DNA of 64,000 nucleotides from Pocillopora verrucosa (lineage: Eukaryota; Cnidaria; Anthozoa; Scleractinia; Pocilloporidae), in the NCBI RefSeq assembly GCF_036669915.1, contig NC_089322.1, positions 1,808,501-1,872,500 of the forward strand, in the 5' to 3' direction. Within the stretch, counting starts at the first letter, position 1, and the number at the start of each line of letters is the position of its first letter. A program made the position numbers and the translations under genes. The notes under the pieces were generated by a model. The model saw only the letters and a program-made list of their open reading frames with translations, ran no database searches and had not been told where the DNA came from. Below, piece after piece: positions 46,237 to 60,530 of the stretch.

Positions 46237-47609
46237 GATATCCGCTAGGAGCCGTTATTTCAGACAAATAGTGAATGGGTTGCGATATTTTAGCACGCCA
46301 ACTTCTCACAAGCCTTACTGAGGATAACAACGATAGCACCCTCCGTTATTCAACGTTCAAGTAAACAGTCCTCAGATCTCAACAGATGGTTGTGACCAGT
46401 GCTGAGATGAGAAGTTAAAAGGAAATAAATTAATCATGAGACTTCTTGGTTACCTCCATTCGCCCAACACTTGTCTAGCTCGTTTAATTTCTTGTTCATG
46501 TTCGATAATTCTAAAACAGACTTTGGAAAAATAAGTGGCTTAGTTACGGACTGACCAGTGTTTATCAGTGTTTAGCGGGTGGGGAAGGGGGGTTGGGAAA
46601 GAAATGGAAATACTTTTTAATTCCTAAATGCAAATTAACTGCAGCCTCCTGGCTGCAGCTATAGTGTTTATAAGATACACGTCACAAACAGTTTCCGTAA
46701 CAACATTTAGCCATTCAAAGAAGTGTTTTTAAGAATGTGGAAACTTAATTTTTGTATCCTTTCTGAATGCATTACGTAAAAATTTCAAGAGCCATTTTCT
46801 TTGAACACAATGCGCGAACGGAATCCAGTTTGTTTTGACAAATAAAGTTGTTCAGTTCGCTCTTGTTTTTATCTCGATAAAACACGGTCCGACAGTTTAT
46901 TAATATCGGGACCGAGAACCACCTTAAAATCAAACAATAAATAATGAGAGGTTGGTTTGTACATCAGAAATAAATATTATATCGCGTTTACGCCGTTGTA
47001 TTTGAGATATAGGTGCGCTGAAGAACAAACAAGGAGGGAGAGCTTTCTTGCGGTTAATAAATTATGCAAATTAGCTACAGAAAGTTATGTAATATGTAGT
47101 TTAGGACACATTTTTTTTTGGCGTTTTCTTGATGAAAAAAAGTTCTGTTTTTTTTTACTGTAGGGATGTTTTCCGCATTTTCAAGACAAAAATTTAGTAT
47201 TATATTTATATGACCATTTTCATTTTCTATGAGGCGCTAAAAAAGAGCCCTGTGTTTCTGTTTCACCTAATTAAATTATTGATTAATTTTGATAAAGAAA
47301 TTCGACGGCAGCTACATTTCCTTTTAATACTGGTCATCTCTTCAAAAACACGAAATGTTTTTGCCTAAAGCTTATTAAAGTTAAGACTTTTTAACTTTTC
47401 TGTGTGGAATTTCTATTTTTTGCGAAAGAATATTTGGCAAACCTGTTTATTTCTTCCTAATTCAATTAAAATTTGTCGGGAACAAAACGATTTGTCGGCA
47501 AGATTTTCAGACAAATCCGAGACAGTGTTTCTTGAGACGTTTTCTTTGTTTGCACTAAAAATGCCTGCTGTCCCCCCAAATTGCTCTCTTAACGAAATAC
47601 TGCAAAGTC
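46237..47609. other. Receptor 5' flank, inverted flank block, unassigned DNA
   Basis: 46237-46520 is the minus-strand 5' flank. 46650-46880 is the reverse complement of 50230-50460 (and of the matching block near 57510-57725). 46880-47609 shows nothing I recognise. Confidence 0.55.
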
Positions 47610-49553
47610 GATTCTAGTAAGGAGGAAGTAGAGCATGTTTTGCTCTCCAAGTGTAACACAGATATATCCGCCCATTTGGTTAGCTGCTACTTGTCAAAAT
47701 ACAGCGAAGTTACAGAAGCCAAATTAATCATGGCGAGAGCGGGAATTCAGCATTTGTCGAGAATTCAGCTCGAGGGAATGACCATCTGCCCGAGGCACAG
47801 ACACTAACTAGGAAGATTCTAACGAGGTCCAAGATCGTGCCAATACCCCGGCCATACTAGGAAAGTTACAAGTGTGGCGGGCAGCCACGTCACAACCTTC
47901 CAAATACCTGACGAAATAAGACTTATATTTAAAGAAATCGCCGCTGTAAGATCACGTAAGTACCAATAGCCTTGTGGCTCTCTCTAGTTCTGTTTCCTCA
48001 ACTGTCAATACTCCTATAAGTTTTTGTTGTTGTTGGTCACATGTCCATTTCCCTTGGTTAATTATTGGTGTCGCAGTCGTAAATACAAAAATGCGTTTTT
48101 TATCATCAACCGAGGAAATTTCTTTAATTCTTTTATGCTATTGCTACACCAAGACTACTGGCCAGCCTGTTTGGTGGCAATGAAGGAGACAGATATAGTC
48201 CTGAGCATCTCTTCCCCATGCCTCGCACGATGTCGCCCCTCTTTTACTCGTCCCTACGGTTCGAAAACACTTTTCCTTTATCTCACACCCACAACGACAA
48301 CTCTTACGCATGATAGGGACTATAGGCCTCCTAGATGTGTTTGAAACGCCTGGAAGGACACCACATTCTATTAGCGGGAGACATGAGGAGGGCACTTTCT
48401 GAAAGACCAGTGAAAGGTACATCCGCATGCGTTTGCGAAGTTAATGAGGCGAAGATAACCCTAGAAGTGAACAAGATAGATGATTTTAGAAAGCTTCACA
48501 ATGTCCAGTTTGAGGAGAAAGGTATTCGTGTGAGGAGGTCGTGCGGGATAGGGCGTGACAAGGAAATCTCTTTTGACCAGCTGGTGTTAAAGGGCTAAGG
48601 GGACACTGGTATCATTGTTAGTGACACATTTTTTCCCTCTTCATGATGCACGTGTTTATCAATGCTCAGATCCTGTGACAGAGAGTTCAGAAGAAGAGAA
48701 TGACTGGGACGATTCGAATATAAGCATGTTTGAATGTTCCAAGCCTGGATGCGTGAAGAGTTTCCAAACATTTTCAGAGCTCGAGTCACATTTGGACGTA
48801 GGGAATCATTGCGTCAAAGATGAAAGGCCGTCAGAAACGCTATATGATAAGCTTCGTAGAGATTGGGTAGACAGGTTTATTACATCAGTCAACGTCACTG
48901 AAAATGAACCGTCTGAACCACCAAAGTGAAAATGTCTCAATACCCGCGTTGCACACGGTCATTATGGGCTGGACCCTACACAGGCCACGAGGATGATCCA
49001 TTAGATTCACTAACAAAGTTAAGAAATATCTAACTGCAAAGTGTGACCAAGGGGAACAGTCAGGCTAAAAGCTGACCCTCAGTAGTAAGTCTCAAATGAT
49101 ATGCGCAAGACAAGAGATGAGCAGAATAGAAGGTTGTTTGAATGAGGCGAGTGGTTGACCAAGAACCAAGTACACGGTTTCTTTTCTCGCCTTGCAGCGA
49201 GCAGAAGAAGGCAACAAGCACAATCAGAAGTCGAGCACAATCCAAAGGAACTATTTCTGGAGGAAAAAGAAGCTGAAAGACAACAGCTAATGGCGCACAT
49301 TTCTAACGAGCTGAGGCCGCAACACTCTCTGTCTTACGACGTTTTTAAGTTGTGCGAGTATGCGAGGGATAATAAACTGAGTCTTTTTAATGTTTCACTT
49401 CTTAAAGAAATCTTGCGCTTTCTTGAAACACAATTTATATCAAGAGACAGGAAAAAAAACCTGATTGAGCAACTGATGTCCTTTATACAAGGGTGTCAAT
49501 GCTATAATGAAGTGCAAAACACGGGTCTCGGTTGGGATGACTGTAAGTATTGA
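47610..49553 (+). pseudogene. Broken multi-exon C2H2 zinc-finger gene
   Basis: Pieces in order on the plus strand: CKVDSSKEEVEHVLLSKCN with MTICPRHRH and SCQYPGHTRKV (47610-47960, two in-frame stops, donor GTAAGT), then FRKLHNVQFEEKGIRVRRS (48335-48598), then a C2H2-like finger FECSKPGCVKSF...HLDVGNH (48650-48929), then VHGFFSRLAASRRRQQAQ to LIEQLMSFIQGCQCYNEV (49155-49553). The order and motifs match a protein type I have seen predicted many times in coral genomes, probably repeat-borne. Stops and frame changes make it a relic. The function is not known; the finger suggests nucleic-acid binding. Confidence 0.6.
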
Positions 49554-49914
49554 GCCCTGGCAAACCAATGATAGGGCATTTAGAGTGGATTTGTTGAAGA
49601 GTAATGTGCACCGCCTCTAAGTACCCTGATGTATAGTTCTATATCGATGAGTAAAAGCGCTTAAAGCATTAACATGTAAGCAAACCCGTGAAAATCATTT
49701 TAAAATTGGCGTCTGTTATTTTGTAGTCATGCCTTTAATTTCAAAACAAAAAAAATCATAAGCCTACCGTGACCGTGAGTCATGTTCACTCTCACTCTAC
49801 AGCATGTACGAGCATTTACAAAAGAGACTCTTTCTATTACCTTCTTGAAATTTCCTCTATGATTTATGCCTTTAACTTAAGTTACTAAATTTGCTTACCT
49901 ACCTTTGGAAACGT
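49554..49914. other. No feature recognised
   Basis: AT-rich spacer between the zinc-finger relic and the left end of the large segmental duplication. Confidence 0.5.
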
Positions 49915-53529
<3,615 letters not shown>

Positions 53530-53692
53530 ACTTTCACATTTCTTAATTCATCTTTGAACCCTGCCATTTACTTCTAGAAGATGAGAAACATTCGCCACGC
53601 TATCATGGACATACTGTGGGACATGTTTTGGGGAAGAAACTAGCCATCTTGCGTAATTTACAATCCTTCTTCAAGTGTCGCCACAGGCAGAC
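53530..53692 (+). pseudogene. GPCR C-terminal relic
   Basis: The plus strand reads FLNSSLNPAIYF, a stop, KMRNIRHAIMDILWDM, then degraded tail text ending near PSSSVA. It corresponds to TM7, helix 8 and the tail. No upstream helices remain. Confidence 0.78.
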
Positions 53693-53844
53693 CATTATGT
53701 GCTCGTGGTTAGTTATTGTTGACATCAGACGAACAGAATCTGAGGGTTATGAATAAAGCTCTGAAAATTACGTATCTGAATTACATCTCGGTCTGAATAT
53801 CTCAATAAAGTTAAATGAAATATCAATGGACGTAATTGTGATAT

Positions 53845-53950
53845 TTTTAGCCTTCATGGGCCGTTTGAAGCGCCTTTTTGCGAAAACGGCCTGTGGCCAG
53901 AAGTATTTTAGTAAAAAGACGCTTCAAACGGCTCATGAAGGCGAAAAAAT
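53845..53950. mobile_element. Foldback element
   Basis: The arms GCCTTCATGGGCCGTTTGAA and TTCAAACGGCTCATGAAGGC are inverted repeats around a ~45-base centre that includes GGCCTGTGGCC. The outer ends are AT-rich. It looks like a short hairpin MITE. Confidence 0.75.
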
Positions 53951-54394
53951 ACCACAAATGAGTTGATTAATATATATTTGACATGTAACATTTAATTTTA
54001 CATGTGACTAACAAGGACTTGTGCAATGACTGTATACTGGGATGCAATCCGAATCCAGACAGTATTCTATTTATAAAAGAGACAACACCGGTGACTTTAA
54101 TTCTACTTTTTAGCAATTAGGCCAAATATTGCCGTAGATGGTTCAGGTCTGTGCTAAGACGCGAAAATGTCAGATCTTTATTAAAGGATGAGTTTTTCTT
54201 GATCACCTCTGTCGGTTTAGCTTAGACACGGGAAACTCTCAGGTTTTTGTGTTGTAAAAGTATGAAAATAGTATTAACATGTTTAACGAGTCTATTTAAA
54301 AAACAAAATTATAAAAAAAGTTGTGAAAAGTTCCTTTTGACAGATGATATGACATTTAACTTCGACTACAATTAATCGTTCAGTACTTGTTTTC
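53951..54394. other. No feature recognised
   Basis: AT-rich DNA. Around 54085-54310 there is loose similarity to 3130-3380 (GACTTTAATTCTACTTTTTAG, CAGGTTTNTGTGTTG), the far upstream flank of plus-strand receptors. Confidence 0.45.
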
Positions 54395-55600
54395 GCGTGA
54401 CTTTAATTCCTCGATTTGGCCAAAACAAAAGGTTTTAAAATGTTTACAATCTCTTGGCCAAACAATTAGAGGGAACTAAAAAAAAATTGTCAAAATACTG
54501 ATCAGTAGGAACAAAGAATTAATTTACAAGTATAGACAGCTTGTCTTGACGTTTTACAAGGAATCAGAAAGAAATACAGTGGCACCTGTATGAAGCGGCA
54601 CCGTATCAGCGGTCACCCTGTATTTAACGGTCGGTTGTCAGAGTCCTGAAATTGTTACCTCTTAGTTATTTTAATTTCCACCTGTATTAAGCGGTCACCC
54701 TGTTGAGTAGTTGTGGTCACCCTTTCCTGAGTGCCAGCGGCTTGTTGTTATCTTTACAAAAGGCTTTTGTTGTTTGGAAAAAAAAGTCTAGGTCGGGATC
54801 CATGTTGATGCTGTTCTTTCATTTTATAGGTTTTTTTTTCAAGTCTAAGTGAAAGCTGCTGCTCAGGAGAATCGATTGTTATTATCTTCAAAACGGAGAG
54901 GTTCCTTTACGGCCCCAAGGTGTGAATGCAACAAAAAAAATTGCATTCATGAGTAAAACGAACAACGAGTGACAAAACCCTCATTTAAAGTTAAGGTCTC
55001 CGATCAGGCTCGTAATTTCGTTTTTTTTCCTCTCTCATCTCTATTTTGATGTTAAAGAGAAGACGAAACTTTGGTGCAAAGAATATCATGTCTCCAATTT
55101 CCCTCCTCTTTAACTACCTTCATAATTACAACATCTCGCTAAAGTAAAACCAGCTTTACTATTCAATTTAATCTCTCTGTCTTTGCTCCTGCAATTCCTA
55201 TATACATTATTTTATTAAGAAATTGAAATGCGCAGTAATTTTGGCCATTGGAATATAATTAAGTCTAAACACAATTTTGCATCTCCAGTCCCTGTTTACT
55301 CTAGCGGCAGCAAACTGCATAAAGTGCTTATTAGCCACACTGAAGATTTTAGTCATTAAAGCGGAAGACACTTGAGGACCGAATTTAAATTACGCTGACT
55401 GATTTTTGCGCCGAAACATTTTCCGTAGTATGTCTATGATGGCCAGTACAATGTGTCTCATCTTCCAGCAGTTAATGACAGTGTTCGAAAATGAATCAGA
55501 AACATTCAAGTCAATGAGTCAATGCTCATTTTAAATTTTATCCTTGAGTGACAGCTAGCTATGTTTTTTAGGGTATTAATAAAACATACATAATGAAACT
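54395..55600. repeat. Segmental duplicate of 10050-11265
   Basis: See 10050. This copy lacks the MITE-like insert and has gained about 200 bases near 54830-55060. GCGGTCACC motifs recur in both. Confidence 0.75.
55400..55515 (-). pseudogene. GPCR relic (TM7 and tail only)
   Basis: The reverse complement resembles NSFSNTVINCWKMRHIVLAII, a degraded match to the TM7-helix 8 segment and the counterpart of 11040-11170. Confidence 0.65.
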
Positions 55601-55619
55601 TATGGTTTCACTAATTTTC

Positions 55620-56215
55620 CAACACCTCAGTTCTTGCTATTTCCGAATGAGTTTTTGCAGTAATCGTTGCTGTTAGAGGTAAATGCGTATAATTTGAGTT
55701 TCTACAGCAGAAAGCCGTCATAAATAGATCATCTGTAATTTATCCTCTTAAGGGACTGGTCACTATTTATCGCCTGTGGGGAGGAGAGGTCGGAGGATTT
55801 TGGTTGTGTCAAGACATTATCCCCCATAAGACTCTGTAACGTTCTTATGACCCTCTCCCTCCTTATTAACGTGTCAGTTTTTAATAATCTGCCTTTTTTC
55901 TCTGCTGGCGACGACTGATCACCCACCTTTATTTTACCCCTGAAAACCGGGATAAATCGACCATATTTTAAATATTCTCTGAGGCAATTTTTCTTTAGTC
56001 CCTCCCCTCCCTTGAAACTCTGTTGGCGACCACTGATCCCCGCTCTGGTCCCCTGGAAACCAAGAGAAATCGATTTTGAAAAGCATTCTCAAATTGCCAC
56101 GTATAATCAACATAGATATACCCAAAAATTAAGCCGTTGATTATCTGTAGAAATAAACATTTGAACAATTTTATTACAAGACTAATGTGGTTACTACATT
56201 TCACTTTCAGAGTGT
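55620..56215. repeat. Palindrome-spacer remnants in both orientations
   Basis: 55640-55800 is the reverse complement of the spacer (text otherwise at 7090-7180 and 43440-43540). 55800-56215 is spacer and inner module A in forward orientation. It is a collapsed palindrome centre without arms. Confidence 0.6.
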
Positions 56216-57169
56216 ATGCGTGTTGTTTGGGTAAAAAACACCGTAACGTATTTCAACTTGTTTGTGTGCCCTTTTAAGCATCACGATATCTCTGTAATGA
56301 CTAGAGTATCAAACTTTACTCTTTATGCGTAGTTCATGACCAGATATTTAAACGAAAATTATCGAGAAGGCGCCTTCCGATCACTTTTGTTTACTTTGTA
56401 AGTCACGCAAGCGCGTAAGCGTTACGACCGATCACGTTTACGCAATGTTTAAGGACAACTCGGCATCTATTCTCCCTTCACTTGTTATGAAAACCTGAAA
56501 TCTTTAACGTAGAGGATAAACAAACGAAGTTTGAACGGTCAAGAGGAGATCTTGGTCGAGTTTCAGAATTATGCAAAGGATCATTGACACGAGCGCAATT
56601 GAGCAAACACATGGATTTGCGTTGTTTTTAAGTTGTTGGTGGATGAAAGCTACAGATATAATCGCGGGTTTGAGGCAATCGGTGACCTCATTGGTGTATA
56701 AACTATACACTGATATGCTTTTTTAGCTCGATTAACGGCTTCATTTTGAGATTTCTTTCGTACAAATAGGTGAATTTTGATATGCAGATAAAGGTCGAAG
56801 AGAAGGCTCCCCTCAGATCACGCTTGTATGAAAAATATTTCAGCTGAAGTTTCCACATTTTGTCTGTGAACTAATTGAAGGTACCTTGTAACTTGTAGCA
56901 AGATAGAATTCCGTGAGCTATATTATTGCAGTCGCTACGCGCTAGACAAATTCTGTGAAATTTACATTTTCGATTACTGTCCGTAATGGTGGTCTAGCCA
57001 AAAGTTATTTTTGACTTGTGGCGACGCAAAAAATGAGAATTGGAGAACAACTAAACTATTTTTGAAACATGTGTCCTAAACCCTTTTTATGGGCAAAAAA
57101 TAAAAGAAAACTTTTTTCCGTCGGGAAGTCGAGAGGACCGTTCTAGGCGAGAGCGGCACTTAAATTATA
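56216..57169. other. Unique DNA, no gene recognised
   Basis: This stretch matches none of the receptor modules and no long coding frame stands out. It separates the two copies of the 3.3-kb duplication. Confidence 0.5.
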
Positions 57170-60100
57170 TATACCAATTTCTATCGGTTGCATAATTTCT
57201 CAATTTCATCTGGGGAGATTTTCATACTCTCCATGGCGAAACATCAACATATCATGATATTAATGCCGAACTAAATGTTTTTTTTTAATTTGAATTGAGT
57301 TCACCAGCCGTGAGACAGTCTCTTAATGCTGGTATTGCGTGACAAGGCTAGTTCACGGCAGTCTACAGTCACGCTTAAAAAAAACTCCACGGCGTTAATC
57401 ATGAGAACCAACTAGCTCACAATCTAAAAAACTTTCGCAAATAGTGAGACGAAATTTTTCCCCAAGTAAGGGTGAATTTTTTCCTGAAGAAAAACGGCAA
57501 AAGAGGTCTGAAAAGATTATGCATAAGATAAAAACGCTTGCGGGAAATTAAAAACTTTTTTGTCAAAACAAACTGGATTCCCTTAGCGCATTGTGTTCAA
57601 AGGAATTGGCTCTTAAAATTTTACGTAAAGCTTTCAAGAAAGGATACAACAGATGAGTTTCACATTCATAAGAACACTTCTTTGAACGGCTAAACGGAAA
57701 CTATTTTTGACATGTATTATAACACGAACGCATGAAGCTGATTTGCATATAAGAATTATTAACGAAGTATTTTTCCGGAAAAATTGAGCCATTTCGTGAA
57801 AAAATGGCCAAAATGATGAATTATATCGATCTTGATACTCAATCAGATAATCGTTGCGGCACCTTCGAGAATTTTAGGGCTGTTACACTTCAGAAACTTG
57901 TCTGCAGGTCGGACCGCCTTATCGTTGGTTTCAATCAAGATGGCGAATATTTATGAAATTCGCAAAGCTCTCTACGGTGCAGGATGAGGAGTGCCCAAAA
58001 GTTTTATTCTATGTTTAACTTGCTGTTTCTAATTAATTTTAAGCTGCAATAGACTTGACTCTAGATCAGGTCCCACGTAAGAGAAAATAGCTTTCAACCG
58101 CATGTACCTCACTCCTCACAAATTTCAATGCTCACGATAAGGTATTTTGAAAATTTCATAACTCGGTAAAAATTTTATAGAATGCAATCATTTTTTTAAC
58201 GTATTGAAATAAAGTCATTCTTAAATATGTAAAATAACCAGCTTTCTAGGGAAATAAGGATTTGGTAGCGCTCGATATTTATAGCTTAATAATATGGATC
58301 ACAGATGGCAAATTGAGCAGTTTTGGGGTGACTTCTAAAATTGTCTCATAAAAAATAAAAATAATGAAAAATTATCAAAATAAGTGTGATTTGTACACGG
58401 AAAAGAATTTTTTACTTTCACTGAAAAATTTAGGGAAATCGGTGATCGGCCGAAATTTGCCTTATCCGTTCTACGCGGACAGCCTCTTAACTTGTTCAGA
58501 AATTAAAAACGATTGTCAAATTGATGTCAAAACCTATCTGTTATTTGCATCTATGCGAAAGGAGATGACAAGGAAAAACATACTTAATTTTAAGTTCTCA
58601 AAACTTCCGCTGTTATCAAGGACCACCTGCAAACATCTGCGGGCTAATCAATAACTTTATAGCATCCTTTGCTTTTGTTTTCATACGCAGCATTCTGCTT
58701 TGACTAACTTTTTACCTCAAAGTGTTGAGGCAAACTCGATGCTTTTCGTTGTTTGTTTAATTTTCAAGTATATCGTCCAATTTATTTTCGTTTAGAATCC
58801 ACTCATTAGCCGATGATTAACACCGATTCTTCTTCCCTCGTAAATACTAGCTCCTGTCGGTTTTTTTTTCCTGAAGGCATTACGAGACGTTCTTAATGCG
58901 ACGCTATACCGGTGTATCGTAGAATCGTTTAGAGTTTTTAACTTCTAATGAAAGAGCCGAAAGTTTATTCCCTTCACTCACGATCATACCTTATACTTAT
59001 TTGGTGTTTAGTTCTGAGAATCTTACTATCAGTACCATGTCCTTAAATTGATTATCTCTGTCATTCTAGAGTCTATTTAAATTTTACATTCAAAGGAGTC
59101 AAGTCCTACTTTTATTTACATCCATAATTACAATTTCACTATCCATCGATGATAAAACCAGCTTTCTTGCTCAAATTAACCTTTCCCTTCCACATTACAG
59201 ATTGTTCGATTTATCGAATGCTTAAAATTGGAACTACGGGATTATTTGGCTGTCGGTTCATATCACTAAGTTTATGTACAATCTTGTTAGTCCCTATTTC
59301 ACTTTCTCGTAAACAATTACGGCCCATAGTCTTTGTAAGCCACATAGAGGGGATCAGTTATCAATATGGACGACACTCGATGACCGATTGTAGTTGATAC
59401 GAAATGGTAGATTGTTGATCCAAGACATCTTTCGCAATATGTCCATGATTGCGTGTCGAATGTGTCTCATCTTCCAGCAGTAAATTATAGGGTTCAAAGA
59501 TGAATTTAGATACATGAGAGTCAATGAGTAAAGTAAAAGTTTCTTTAGGACGATACTCGAGCCATAGGTTCTAATAACAGCCATGCAAATGAGATGGGGC
59601 AAATAACAAATTAAAAACACGAGATATACGTAGAATATGCCAACTGTGGATTTAATGAGAACAATAAGGTTTTTTAACTCCTCAGACTGAGCCTCATCTC
59701 GTATTTGCATGGAATGAATGTGATTCTTGTGCCGTCGTACAGTTATATATATTCTGATGTACACCACAAACGTGATAATGAGACTGAAAGCTTCAATAAT
59801 TGTATTTATAAGATCCCTGGTACTAAGTAGCCCCCACAATATTATCAAAGAAACAAATGTACTTTTCACCCATATACCAATCACAACAATAACAACACGC
59901 CTGTGAGTCACAACCTCTTGGTATCTGAGATGAAAATGAACAGCCAAGAACCTGTCTACACTTACAGCTACAACACCAAGAAACGAAGCACCTGAAAATA
60001 AAATATTTGAAATCGTCCGCACTTGTTTAGTGTTACAGCTAGGATTGTGTAGTCGAAGCCAGTTGATCAGAAAGAAAGTGTATAATGGTTGACTGAATAA

Positions 60101-60527
60101 ACCAACAGCAACATCCGAGCAGGCAAGACTTAGCAGCAGAGTTTTCAAAGTTTTTGGCATTGTTGAAGTTTTGTATATGGCGTAGATTGTAACAATATTC
60201 AACATGAAGGCGGTGTAACTAAGAAAAATGTTAAAGACACAGTTGGCGATACAAGTCGAACGAAGATCTTCAAGTTCAGTGAATATCGGAAAAAACTTCG
60301 AAGACTGGTTACAAAACAATTTGCTCATGATATCCGCTAGAGGCTGCTATTTCAGACAAATAGTGAATGGTTTGCGATATTTAGCAAGCCAAATTCTCAC
60401 AAGCCTTACTGAAGATAACAACGATAGCACCTTCCGTTATTCAACGTTCAAGTAAACAGTCCTCAGGTCTCAACAGATGGTTGTGACTGGTGCTGAGACG
60501 GGAAGTTAAAAGGAAATAAATTAATTA
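57170..60527. repeat. 3.3-kb segmental duplication, copy 2
   Basis: Counterpart of 49915-53340. The first 1.2 kb has no gene, then comes module A (58500-59353) and the intact receptor at 59354. Both copies carry small unique insertions or deletions (for example extra text at 57180-57225), so the duplication is not recent. Confidence 0.85.
59354..60328 (-). CDS. Class A orphan GPCR
   Basis: This is an intact single-exon receptor of 324 residues from the ATG at 60328. It has Cys6 with sequon N7-Q-S, LACSD, the TM3 Cys in PSCNTKQV, DRF then LRYQEVVTHRR, CYLPHLICMAVI in TM6, NSSLNPIIYCW in TM7 (Ile for the usual Val) and the tail SSSVVHIDN. It is the paralog of the frameshifted gene at 52066, within the 3.3-kb duplication. 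A CACTA-like element sits 200 bases upstream, beyond the conserved 5' flank. Confidence 0.93.
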   Translation of the reverse strand: MSKLFCNQSSKFFPIFTELEDLRSTCIANCVFNIFLSYTAFMLNIVTIYAIYKTSTMPKTLKTLLLSLACSDVAVGLFSQPLYTFFLINWLRLHNPSCNTKQVRTISNILFSGASFLGVVAVSVDRFLAVHFHLRYQEVVTHRRVVIVVIGIWVKSTFVSLIILWGLLSTRDLINTIIEAFSLIITFVVYIRIYITVRRHKNHIHSMQIRDEAQSEELKNLIVLIKSTVGIFYVYLVFLICYLPHLICMAVIRTYGSSIVLKKLLLYSLTLMYLNSSLNPIIYCWKMRHIRHAIMDILRKMSWINNLPFRINYNRSSSVVHIDN

Positions 60528-60530
60528 TGA
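60329..60530 (-). promoter_or_regulatory. Conserved 5' flank of minus-strand receptor
   Basis: Same block as 9364-9560 and 46237-46460. It ends at a TGA (60528-60530) that is the left target duplication of the neighbouring transposon, so sequence further upstream has been pushed 2.1 kb away. Confidence 0.5.

Noticed and set aside
46957-47617. Short frames at 46957-47163 and 47402-47617 as genes
   Set aside because: They are low-complexity, Phe/Leu-rich translations of AT-rich DNA without motifs. Only the text from 47610 onward in another frame has family resemblance.
55934-56204. Minus-strand frames at 55934-56204
   Set aside because: They fall in palindrome-spacer repeat DNA and mirror similar chance frames near 6791-6973.
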